Below are positions 1-5,413 of a stretch of DNA of 6,813 nt, one piece after another. The translations under genes were made by a program, and so were the position numbers. The notes under the pieces were generated by a model. It saw nothing but the letters and a program-made list of their open reading frames with translations, ran no database searches and had not been told where the DNA came from. The stretch covers positions 1-6,813 of the forward strand of contig JAGBFE010000369.1 in NCBI GenBank assembly GCA_018109965.1, in the 5' to 3' direction. The DNA is from Oscillospiraceae bacterium. GTDB taxonomy: Bacteria; Bacillota_A; Clostridia; Oscillospirales; Ruminococcaceae. How positions within the stretch are numbered: position 1 is the first letter of the stretch; each line of letters opens with the position of its first letter.

Positions 1-1
1 C

Positions 2-1537
2 CATATGCAGACATTGCCTATCAGCTTTTTTGACACCCACACCCACGGCGAACTGATGAGCCGATACACCAACGACGTTGACACACTGCGCCAGATGGTA
101 AGCCAGACTGTGCCGCAGCTGGTAAACAGTCTTGTAACAATAGTTTCGGTTGCCGCATCAATGATTATGCTGTCCTGGCAGCTGACAATCGTCAGCTTTT
201 TCACAGTATTTCTGATGATAAAAATGAGTACCAAAATCGGTACAATGTCAGGTCTGTTTTTTGCAAAACAGCAGGCTGACGTGGGCAAACTGAACGGATA
301 CATCGAAGAAATGATGAATGGTCAGAAGGTTATCAAGGTTTTTACTCACGAAGATATTGCAAAAGAAGAATTTGACAGATTCAACGAAGAACTTTGTGAC
401 AGTATGACCAAGGCAAACAAATTTGCAAATATTATGGGGCCTGTGTCCAACAATATGGGACATCTGAACTTTTCTCTCATTGCAATTCTTGGCGGTGCTT
501 TTGCAATCAGCGGCATCGGCACAATTACTCCTGGTACTATTGCATCATTCCTTATGCTGATACGCAGTTTTAACGGACCTATCCAGCAGGTTACACAGCA
601 ATTTAACACCGTTGTTATGGCAATGGCAGGTGCAGGCAGAATTTTTGATATTATTGACCAGAAACCTGAAACCGACAACGGCAGCATCACCCTTGTACGC
701 GCAAAAGGAGCTGCTGACGGTACCATTGAAGAAGCTGACTACGACACAAACCAATGGGCGTGGAAAGTGCCACAGCAGGACGGCGGATATCAGTATGTAC
801 AGCTTAAAGGTGATGTTGTGTTTGATGATGTTGACTTTGGCTACACAGATGAGAAGATGGTGCTGCATAACATAAGTCTCTATGCAAAACCCGGGCAGAA
901 AATTGCCTTTGTAGGCTCCACCGGCGCAGGCAAAACCACAATCACCAACCTTATCAATCGTTTTTATGATATACAGGACGGCAAAATCCGTTATGACGGA
1001 CTGAACATCAACGAAATCAAAAAAGCTGACCTGAGACATTCATTGGGCATTGTTCTGCAGGATACACATCTGTTTACCGGCACAATAATGGAAAATATCC
1101 GCTACGGCAACCTCAATGCAACAGATGATGAAGTAATTGCCGCTGCAAAAATTGCAAATGCACATAACTTTATTATGCATCTGCCTGACGGCTACAACAC
1201 CGAACTGACACAGGACGGCGCAAGTCTTTCACAGGGGCAGCGTCAGCTGCTTGCAATTGCCCGTGCCGCAGTTGCAAATCCGCCTGTACTTATTCTTGAC
1301 GAAGCTACAAGCAGTATCGACACAAGAACTGAATCGATTATACAGGATGCAATGGATGCACTTATGTATGGCAGAACCGTTTTTGTTATCGCTCACCGAC
1401 TTTCCACAGTACGAAACTCCAATGCCATTATGGTACTTGAACAGGGACGCATTATTGAACGCGGCGACCATGATGACCTTATATTGCAGGGCGGCAAATA
1501 CTATCAGCTTTATACAGGCAATCTGGAATTGGATTAA
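2..1537 (+). CDS. ABC exporter half-transporter (membrane domain fused to ATPase), 5'-truncated by window edge
   Basis: This is an ATP-driven exporter subunit of the cytoplasmic membrane; its substrate cannot be read from sequence. The reading frame is already open at base 2, and HMQTLPISFFDTHTHGELMS is internal coupling-helix sequence of this family. The ATG at base 5 is therefore not the start, and roughly 100 N-terminal residues (about two membrane helices) lie before the window. Numbering from that internal Met, hydrophobic segments lie near 40-75 and 153-190. The ATPase has Walker A GSTGAGKT (304-311), Q-loop Q352, signature LSQGQ (408-412), Walker B ending D432 with catalytic E433, and switch H464. 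An extended linker (about 223-268) joins the two domains, as seen in a Firmicutes exporter group. Such halves usually act as heterodimers, so a partner gene probably lies just upstream (inference). The intact Glu suggests this is the catalytically competent half. A hairpin terminator follows. Confidence 0.93.
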   Translation, partial: HMQTLPISFFDTHTHGELMSRYTNDVDTLRQMVSQTVPQLVNSLVTIVSVAASMIMLSWQLTIVSFFTVFLMIKMSTKIGTMSGLFFAKQQADVGKLNGYIEEMMNGQKVIKVFTHEDIAKEEFDRFNEELCDSMTKANKFANIMGPVSNNMGHLNFSLIAILGGAFAISGIGTITPGTIASFLMLIRSFNGPIQQVTQQFNTVVMAMAGAGRIFDIIDQKPETDNGSITLVRAKGAADGTIEEADYDTNQWAWKVPQQDGGYQYVQLKGDVVFDDVDFGYTDEKMVLHNISLYAKPGQKIAFVGSTGAGKTTITNLINRFYDIQDGKIRYDGLNINEIKKADLRHSLGIVLQDTHLFTGTIMENIRYGNLNATDDEVIAAAKIANAHNFIMHLPDGYNTELTQDGASLSQGQRQLLAIARAAVANPPVLILDEATSSIDTRTESIIQDAMDALMYGRTVFVIAHRLSTVRNSNAIMVLEQGRIIERGDHDDLILQGGKYYQLYTGNLELD

Positions 1538-1576
1538 CTATAATTTTAAATACTGCAATTAAATATTTTTACACAA

Positions 1577-1612
1577 AAAACGGATGACAAATTATCTTTT
1601 GTCATCCGTTTT
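1577..1612. terminator. Bidirectional intrinsic terminator between convergent genes
   Basis: A perfect 15-bp inverted repeat, AAAACGGATGACAAA (1577-1591) and its complement (1598-1612), encloses a 6-base loop. The arms end in A-runs and T-runs, so the transcript from either strand folds into a stem followed by U-rich sequence. It sits 40 bases after the ABC gene stop and about 20 bases after the deformylase stop on the other strand, so it can end both transcripts. Confidence 0.88.
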
Positions 1613-1632
1613 ACTATTTATATATCAACAAA

Positions 1633-2046
1633 TCAAATCAGCACACCGTTGCAGTGGTCAATTTCGTGCTGGATAATCTGTGCAGTCCAGCCTTTAAAGG
1701 TTTTTATTCTTATCTGAAACTGTGTGTTCTGGTACTGTACTTTTATATTTTTATATCGTTTGGTTTTTCTTGGTCCGCCAAGCAGTGACAGACAGCTTTC
1801 CTCTGTTTCATACGGTTCTGACTGTTTTAAAATCACAGGGTTCAGCATCACAAGGTATTCGCCGTCATTTTCAACTGCAATAATGCGTTTTAAACTGCCT
1901 ATCATATTTGCCGCCATCCCCACACAGCCATCCTGATGTGCAATAAGTGTTTCCAGCAAATCCTGTGCAATCGGCAAATCTTCTTTTGTTGCAGTTTCTG
2001 ACTTTTTTGCCAGAAAAATCGGGTCGTGCATAAGCTCTTTAATCAT
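1633..2046 (-). CDS. def: Peptide deformylase, short clostridial variant (137 aa)
   Basis: Peptide deformylases remove the formyl group from the N-terminal Met of new proteins in the cytoplasm, using a metal held by one Cys and two His. The metal set is intact: C85 in ESCLS (83-87), and H127, E128 and H131 in QHEIDH (126-131). Two usually invariant positions differ. Motif 1 reads GMAANMIG (43-50), with N47 where GxGxAAxQ has Gln. Motif 2 reads ESCLS where EGCLS is usual, so Gly is replaced by S84. The Q-to-N change is familiar from a short Firmicutes deformylase group (recalled, not checked here); the Gly-to-Ser change looks rarer. At 137 residues it is shorter than the usual 150-190, so it may be a secondary copy beside a housekeeping Def. 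The start has AGGAGA (2051-2056) placed 4 bases before it, inside the upstream gene; the two genes overlap by 8 bp. Activity is likely but unproven. Confidence 0.88.
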   Translation of the reverse strand: MIKELMHDPIFLAKKSETATKEDLPIAQDLLETLIAHQDGCVGMAANMIGSLKRIIAVENDGEYLVMLNPVILKQSEPYETEESCLSLLGGPRKTKRYKNIKVQYQNTQFQIRIKTFKGWTAQIIQHEIDHCNGVLI

Positions 2047-2512
2047 ATTTTCTCCTGTGTTTCTGTGCTTTATCCAGCATCTGTTTTACTTCGCTGTGAC
2101 TGCAGCGGCAGTCCCCTTCGCCATTGCGTATATATGTGCCGTGGTAAACATCTTTACCGATATATATCGGCTTATCCTGTTCTTCTGCTTTAGGCACACA
2201 GATAACCACAATTGTTTTGTCATCTGCCCGCCTTATCTGTACATTTTCTTCTGTAAGAATGTTTTTGCTGACATATTCTGTATTGGTGATTATATCCCAG
2301 AATTCTGTAACAAGCTTTTCGGGAGCAGCAATTTCCACCGCGTGAAGGGATTTGTCTTTAAGTTCCTCTACACCAAGAAGAATAACTCCGCCATCTGCAT
2401 TTGCAAAGGCAGAGTAAGTTTCCCATATACTTTGGGGCAAACCGCCAACTGCCTGTTTTGCCTCTATGCGGTTGTTTTCCTTATAAAGTTCAAGGCGGTC
2501 AAAATCCAGCAT
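2039..2512 (-). CDS. Stand-alone AlbA_2 (Schlafen-like) putative nucleic-acid-binding domain protein, 157 aa
   Basis: The protein matches the AlbA_2/Schlafen AlbA domain, found at the N-terminus of many putative bacterial regulators. Visible landmarks are the E17-x-K19 pair in NRIEAKQAVGGLP, WETYSAFANADGGVILLGV (30-48), and near the C-terminus GTYIRNGEGDCRCS (125-138). Relatives I recall are around 400-500 residues and continue into a winged-helix/ATPase-like C-terminal region. This one stops 19 residues after that motif with a basic tail, so it is a single-domain version. I start it at ATG 2512, which has AAGGGAAG (2518-2525) five bases upstream; an in-frame TTG at 2530 would add six residues but has no comparable site. 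The stop overlaps the deformylase start by 8 bp, implying coupled translation. The domain is associated with nucleic-acid binding or RNA cleavage; the role here is unknown. Confidence 0.82.
   Translation of the reverse strand: MLDFDRLELYKENNRIEAKQAVGGLPQSIWETYSAFANADGGVILLGVEELKDKSLHAVEIAAPEKLVTEFWDIITNTEYVSKNILTEENVQIRRADDKTIVVICVPKAEEQDKPIYIGKDVYHGTYIRNGEGDCRCSHSEVKQMLDKAQKHRRKYD
2051..2056 (-). promoter_or_regulatory. Deformylase ribosome binding site inside the upstream gene
   Basis: AGGAGA on the minus strand lies 4 bases before ATG 2046 and within the last codons of the AlbA_2 gene. Ribosomes finishing the upstream gene pass directly over it, which supports translational coupling. Confidence 0.75.
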
Positions 2513-2517
2513 ATTAT

Positions 2518-2525
2518 CTTCCCTT
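2518..2525 (-). promoter_or_regulatory. Ribosome binding site fixing the AlbA_2 gene start
   Basis: AAGGGAAG on the minus strand ends 5 bases before ATG 2512. It overlaps the coding sequence that would follow the longer TTG start at 2530, so it favours the ATG as the true start. Confidence 0.7.
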
Positions 2526-2549
2526 TTCAAACTTAAATCACCATATCAG

Positions 2550-2578
2550 ATTATACAATAAAAGCGAGATTATATATA
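2550..2578 (-). promoter_or_regulatory. Candidate promoter for the AlbA_2-deformylase operon
   Basis: A perfect -10 hexamer TATAAT (minus strand, 2555-2550) stands about 38 bases before the AlbA_2 start, leaving a short leader. With a 17-base spacer the -35 would be TATATA at 2578-2573, a poor match, inside the preceding terminator hairpin. The call rests on the -10 alone. Confidence 0.5.
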
Positions 2579-2592
2579 ATTAACCCCGCTTT
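2561..2592 (-). terminator. Probable intrinsic terminator of the zinc-ribbon membrane protein gene
   Basis: Read on the minus strand, AAAGCGGGGTTA (2592-2581) pairs with TAATCTCGCTTT (2572-2561) through 12 pairs, two of them G-U, around an 8-base loop. The 3' side gives UUUUAUUG, a modest U-tract. On the plus strand the two wobble pairs become A-C mismatches, so the structure favours minus-strand RNA. It lies about 20 bases after the stop at 2613. Confidence 0.6.
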
Positions 2593-2612
2593 ACATTTCA
2601 CCATTTACAATA

Positions 2613-2846
2613 TCAGTCTATTTCGTGTCCACAATGTTTGCATCTGTGAACTATCATTTTGCCAAGATGTTTTTTGCAGTTTGGGCATCTCCAGAAACAG
2701 AAATATACTACAGCAAATATTGCAAAAAATGCCAGCATAAGATATGTAAGCAACTGATTGTCTGTAAAGGAACCTATTACAAGTGTTGCTATAATCATAA
2801 TAAATGTTGAACTAAGAATAAATTTTACGTTTTTTAAATCTTTCAT
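2613..2846 (-). CDS. Small two-helix membrane protein with C-terminal zinc ribbon (77 aa)
   Basis: I recognise the architecture but no named family or function. Two hydrophobic stretches, about residues 9-26 and 32-51, should form a membrane hairpin with a short connecting loop (SFTDNQ). Directly after the second, FWRCPNCKKHLGK begins a zinc ribbon: C54-x2-C57 and C69-x2-C72, the latter in RCKHCGHE. All four presumed zinc ligands are present and the protein ends five residues after the last Cys, so it appears complete. By the positive-inside rule the ribbon, rich in Lys/Arg/His, should be cytoplasmic. Small proteins of this shape are common in Firmicutes and uncharacterised. The start has AGGAGA (2852-2857) 5 bases upstream. 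It has its own terminator and is divergent from the nucleotidase gene, so no operon partner is visible. Confidence 0.75.
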   Translation of the reverse strand: MKDLKNVKFILSSTFIMIIATLVIGSFTDNQLLTYLMLAFFAIFAVVYFCFWRCPNCKKHLGKMIVHRCKHCGHEID

Positions 2847-2965
2847 TTTTATCTCCTGTATTTATAATACTTAACATTTTAAACGCAATGTATGCTTATT
2901 CTGTGAACTTTAAAATATATGTGCGATATTTTAATATTTCTACTGTCTATTATGCCATATATATG

Positions 2966-3026
2966 TTGTTGTTTCAAGTTATTTTCTTATAGAATATTCA
3001 CAGGGTATATGTTAAAATAATATTTA
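2966..3026 (+). promoter_or_regulatory. Candidate promoter region for the 5'-nucleotidase gene
   Basis: The AT-rich divergent spacer offers two imperfect plus-strand options. One is TTGTTG (2966-2971), 16 bases, then TATAGA (2988-2993). The other is TTCACA (2997-3002), 5 of 6 to consensus, 18 bases, then TATTTA (3021-3026). I cannot choose between them. I saw no convincing minus-strand promoter for the zinc-ribbon gene in the same spacer. Confidence 0.35.
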
Positions 3027-3046
3027 TAAAATTCTGACTGAAATGC

Positions 3047-3054
3047 AAAGAGGA
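3047..3054 (+). promoter_or_regulatory. Ribosome binding site fixing the 5'-nucleotidase start
   Basis: AAAGAGGA followed by six T's precedes ATG 3061. The upstream in-frame ATG at 3043 would overlap this site and would put MQRGFF before an otherwise ideal signal peptide, so 3061 is preferred. Confidence 0.72.
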
Positions 3055-3060
3055 TTTTTT

Positions 3061-4959
3061 ATGAAAAGATTTTTGAAGTTTTTTAGCGTAATTGTGCTTT
3101 CACTTGTAATTGGTCTGTCGGTAAATACTGATGTGTTTGCGGCAAGCCCAAACTATGATGTTACAATTCTTTTTACACACGATTTACATTCCCACCTTTT
3201 GCCTTCTGTTGACGAAAACGGTGGTGAATATGGTGGTTACGCCAGACTGATGACCGCTATAAACCAGCAGAAAGAACAGTACCCCAACGCCATACTGGTT
3301 GACGGCGGCGACTTTGCAATGGGCTCTCTTTTTCAGAGCGCATATGCCACAAGTGCCATTGAGCTGCGTATGATGGGTGCAATGGGATATGATGTAACCA
3401 CTTTCGGTAACCACGAATTTGACTATCTGCCGAAAGGTCTTGTATCAATGCTCAATGCAGCAACAGCAAGCGGTGACAAACTGCCGCAGATTGTCAATGC
3501 AAACTATCTGCCCGATGTAACAACCAATCTGATTGATGCAGCAGAATATCAGAACGCCCTTGACAATTATGGTGTAAAAGACTACACAATAATTGAACGC
3601 GGCGGTGTTTATTTTGCTGTGTTTGGTATATTTGGCTTTGATGCCGAAGACTGTGCCCCAAACAGCGGTATGGTGCTTGCCGACCCTGCCGAAACTGCAC
3701 AGAAAACCGTTGATGAAGCCCGTGATTCCTGCGTTGAGCAGTACGGTGTTGAACCTGTTGTTATCTGTCTGTCCCACAGCGGTACAAGCGGCGGTGAAGG
3801 TGAAGACTACGAACTTGCAAAGGTTGTAAACGGCATTGATGTTATTATTTCCGGTCATACACATACAACATTAAAAGAACCTGTTGTTGTAAATGATACA
3901 TATATTGTATCCGCAGGTGAATACGGCAAAAACCTTGGTGTTTTAAAGCTGAATGTTGTACCGGGAACACCTTGTTACCTTACAAGCTATGAACTTATCC
4001 CTATTGATGAAAAGGTTGAAGAAAACGCCGAAATTGCCGCTCTGGTGGAAAGCTTCAAAACCAATGTAGAAACAGATTATCTTTCAAACTATGGTGTTAC
4101 ATATGACGAAATTGTTGTAAACAACCCTTACGAATTTGAAAATGTAAAGGAAATCAAGCGCTCCCAGCACGAAAGCGCCGTGTGCAATGTTTTTGCAGAT
4201 GCATACAAATGGGCCGCAGAAAAAACAACGGATGAAACCGTTGATATGGCTTTGACTGCTGCAGGTGTTGTAAGGGAATCACTGCCTGTTGGCAATATAA
4301 CTGTCAGCGATGTTTTCAACGCCGCTTCCCTTGGTGTAGGCACCGAAGGCGAACTTGTTTCGGTATACATCACAGGCAAAGAACTTAAAACCGCAATGGA
4401 AATTGATGCTTCTGTTCAGCCTTTGATGAATTCCGCCCAGCTTTACTGTTCTGGTGTTGAATATTCCTTCAACACAAACCGAATGCTTTTCAACAAGGTT
4501 GACTATGCTATGCTGCGCCGTGATGACGGTACGCTTGAAGCAATTGATGATGAAAAACTGTATCATATTGTAACAGGTATGTACTGCGGTCAGATGCTTG
4601 GTGCTGTTGAAGAAACCTCCTTTGGTCTGCTTTCCATTGTTCCAAAGGACAAAAACGGCAATCCTATTGCAATAAGCGACCTTGCAGACTATGTTATCAA
4701 AGATGAAAATGGTGTTCCACTTAAAGAATGGTATGCCATTACCTCCTATCTGCAGGATATGGGCGGCACAATGGACAGCCGATATGCACAGACCGACGGC
4801 AGAAAGGTTGTTTATTCCAGTCTCAATCCTGTAAAACTGCTCAGCAATGCAAATATGTTTACATATATTCTGCTTGGCGTAATTGCCTTGCTTATTATCG
4901 TTGCTGCAGCAATTATCCGATTTGTAATAAAACGCAAAAACAAAAAATCAAAGGTATAA
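3061..4959 (+). CDS. Secreted, membrane-anchored bifunctional metallophosphatase/5'-nucleotidase (632 aa)
   Basis: The protein belongs to the UshA/YfkN-like family, which removes phosphate from extracellular nucleotides or related phosphoesters using two metal ions. Residues 1-27 form a signal peptide (K2 R3, hydrophobic 7-21, likely cleavage after VFA). The N-terminal metallophosphatase domain shows D41 and H43 (THDLHSH), GGD (82-84), GNHEFD (116-121), H239 (LSHSG) and GHTH (265-268), a full metal-binding set. The C-terminal 5'-nucleotidase domain spans about 340-560, including NVFADAYKW from 376. Its usual T-N-x-G-G-x-R-like motif reads TAAGVVR (399-405), so the Asn is missing. A hydrophobic helix (about 600-619) and basic tail KRKNKKSKV anchor it to the membrane with the enzyme outside; there is no LPxTG. 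It probably supplies nucleosides or phosphate. The substrate is uncertain. It looks monocistronic, with a strong terminator just downstream. Confidence 0.92.
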   Translation: MKRFLKFFSVIVLSLVIGLSVNTDVFAASPNYDVTILFTHDLHSHLLPSVDENGGEYGGYARLMTAINQQKEQYPNAILVDGGDFAMGSLFQSAYATSAIELRMMGAMGYDVTTFGNHEFDYLPKGLVSMLNAATASGDKLPQIVNANYLPDVTTNLIDAAEYQNALDNYGVKDYTIIERGGVYFAVFGIFGFDAEDCAPNSGMVLADPAETAQKTVDEARDSCVEQYGVEPVVICLSHSGTSGGEGEDYELAKVVNGIDVIISGHTHTTLKEPVVVNDTYIVSAGEYGKNLGVLKLNVVPGTPCYLTSYELIPIDEKVEENAEIAALVESFKTNVETDYLSNYGVTYDEIVVNNPYEFENVKEIKRSQHESAVCNVFADAYKWAAEKTTDETVDMALTAAGVVRESLPVGNITVSDVFNAASLGVGTEGELVSVYITGKELKTAMEIDASVQPLMNSAQLYCSGVEYSFNTNRMLFNKVDYAMLRRDDGTLEAIDDEKLYHIVTGMYCGQMLGAVEETSFGLLSIVPKDKNGNPIAISDLADYVIKDENGVPLKEWYAITSYLQDMGGTMDSRYAQTDGRKVVYSSLNPVKLLSNANMFTYILLGVIALLIIVAAAIIRFVIKRKNKKSKV

Positions 4960-4985
4960 TCAATCAACTTAATAAAATTATATTG

Positions 4986-5030
4986 AATGCTGTAAAAGCT
5001 GTTAAAATACAGTTTTTACAGCATTTTTTT
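4986..5030 (+). terminator. Strong intrinsic terminator of the 5'-nucleotidase gene
   Basis: Left arm 4986-5002 (AATGCTGTAAAAGCTGT) pairs with 5009-5025 along 17 positions with a single G-U, around a 6-base loop, and runs into seven T's (5024-5030). It lies 26 bases after the stop codon. It insulates the riboswitch promoter downstream from nucleotidase transcription. Confidence 0.9.
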
Positions 5031-5073
5031 GCAAAAATGTTTCATAAGTACATATTCAAGGAACATATTTACC

Positions 5074-5102
5074 TTGTTTTGTGCATATTATGGGTGTATA
5101 AT
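5074..5102 (+). promoter_or_regulatory. Promoter of the glycine riboswitch/symporter transcript
   Basis: TTGTTT (5074-5079), a 17-base spacer and a perfect TATAAT (5097-5102) make the best sigma-70/SigA-type match in the window. Transcription would start near 5109, giving a leader of about 305 bases that contains the whole riboswitch. Confidence 0.75.
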
Positions 5103-5137
5103 TATTGATAAATAAACAACTGAATAAACCAAATGAT

Positions 5138-5290
5138 ATCTACAGGAGAAGGATTTGTAAAACAATCTGCCGACGAAGTAACTCTTTCAGGCAAAAGGAC
5201 TGTAAATTGATGGAACTCTGGAGACGCCAGCAAACTGGGGCCGAAGGTGCAAGCGGCAAAGCCGTAAACTCTCAGGCAAAAGGACAGAGA
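5138..5290 (+). ncRNA. Tandem glycine riboswitch (gcvT-type, two aptamers)
   Basis: This leader RNA binds glycine and controls the downstream transporter. Aptamer I (about 5138-5204) has P1 from TACAG (5141-5145) with CTGTA (5200-5204). Aptamer II (about 5214-5290) has P1 from CTCTG (5216-5220) with CAGAG (5285-5289), P2 from GAGA (5221-5224) with TCTC (5270-5273), the hairpin CCAG/CTGG (5227-5230/5235-5238), and CGGC/GCCG (5254-5257/5261-5264). The conserved core CAGGCAAAAGGAC occurs exactly twice, at 5188-5200 and 5273-5285, and GCCGAAGG appears in aptamer II. The short linker (about 5205-5213) is typical of the cooperative tandem form. Aptamer I is smaller, without an extended P3 branch. 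An expression platform with a terminator follows, so control is by transcription attenuation. No gcvT lies within the window; the only target seen is the symporter. Confidence 0.95.
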
Positions 5291-5300
5291 TAATCTATAT

Positions 5301-5326
5301 AAAATCAGATATTTATATTTGATTTT
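5301..5326 (+). other. AU-rich hairpin in the riboswitch expression platform
   Basis: AAAATCAGAT (5301-5310) pairs with ATTTGATTTT (5317-5326) through 10 pairs, one G-U, around a 6-base loop. It sits between the aptamer II P1 and the terminator. No long T-run follows, so it is not a terminator by itself; it may be a folding spacer or pause site. Confidence 0.5.
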
Positions 5327-5341
5327 GTTGTTGATTTTCTG

Positions 5342-5372
5342 GCGAAGAGTTAATTTTACTCTTCGCTTTTTT
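5342..5372 (+). terminator. Riboswitch-controlled intrinsic terminator
   Basis: GCGAAGAGT (5342-5350) pairs perfectly with ACTCTTCGC (5358-5366) around a 7-base loop and runs into six T's (5367-5372). It lies 41 bases before the symporter start, so stopping here prevents symporter expression. Its 5' arm is complementary to part of aptamer II (5214-5230), giving mutually exclusive folds. Confidence 0.9.
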
Positions 5373-5413
5373 ATTTTAAGGTTAAAAGCAGTTGTAAAAA
5401 AGGAGAAAATTTT

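Noticed and set aside
2513..2530. Longer TTG start for the AlbA_2 protein
   Set aside because: The AAGGGAAG site lies within this extension and is correctly spaced for ATG 2512, while no comparable site precedes the TTG.
2057..2536. 159-codon plus-strand open frame opposite the AlbA_2 gene
   Set aside because: Its protein is Cys/Phe-rich and lacks any domain, and the opposite strand has a recognisable domain with a good start site. It is a shadow.
2901..3005. TTCACAG-like sequences on both strands of the divergent spacer (near 2902-2909 and 2997-3003), as a possible paired operator
   Set aside because: The matches are about 7 bases in AT-rich DNA nearly 100 bp apart, which chance explains.
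3445..3864. 139-codon minus-strand open frame inside the 5'-nucleotidase gene
   Set aside because: It is antisense to strongly conserved metallophosphatase motifs, with a low-quality protein and no start signal.
4728..5108. 126-codon plus-strand open frame running from the end of the nucleotidase gene through the terminator
   Set aside because: It crosses a strong intrinsic terminator and lies out of frame with a well-supported gene.
5105..5293. Open frame of 62 codons across the leader of the symporter
   Set aside because: It coincides with the tandem glycine riboswitch, shows no convincing ribosome binding site, and its protein has no recognisable features. The conserved RNA explains the sequence.
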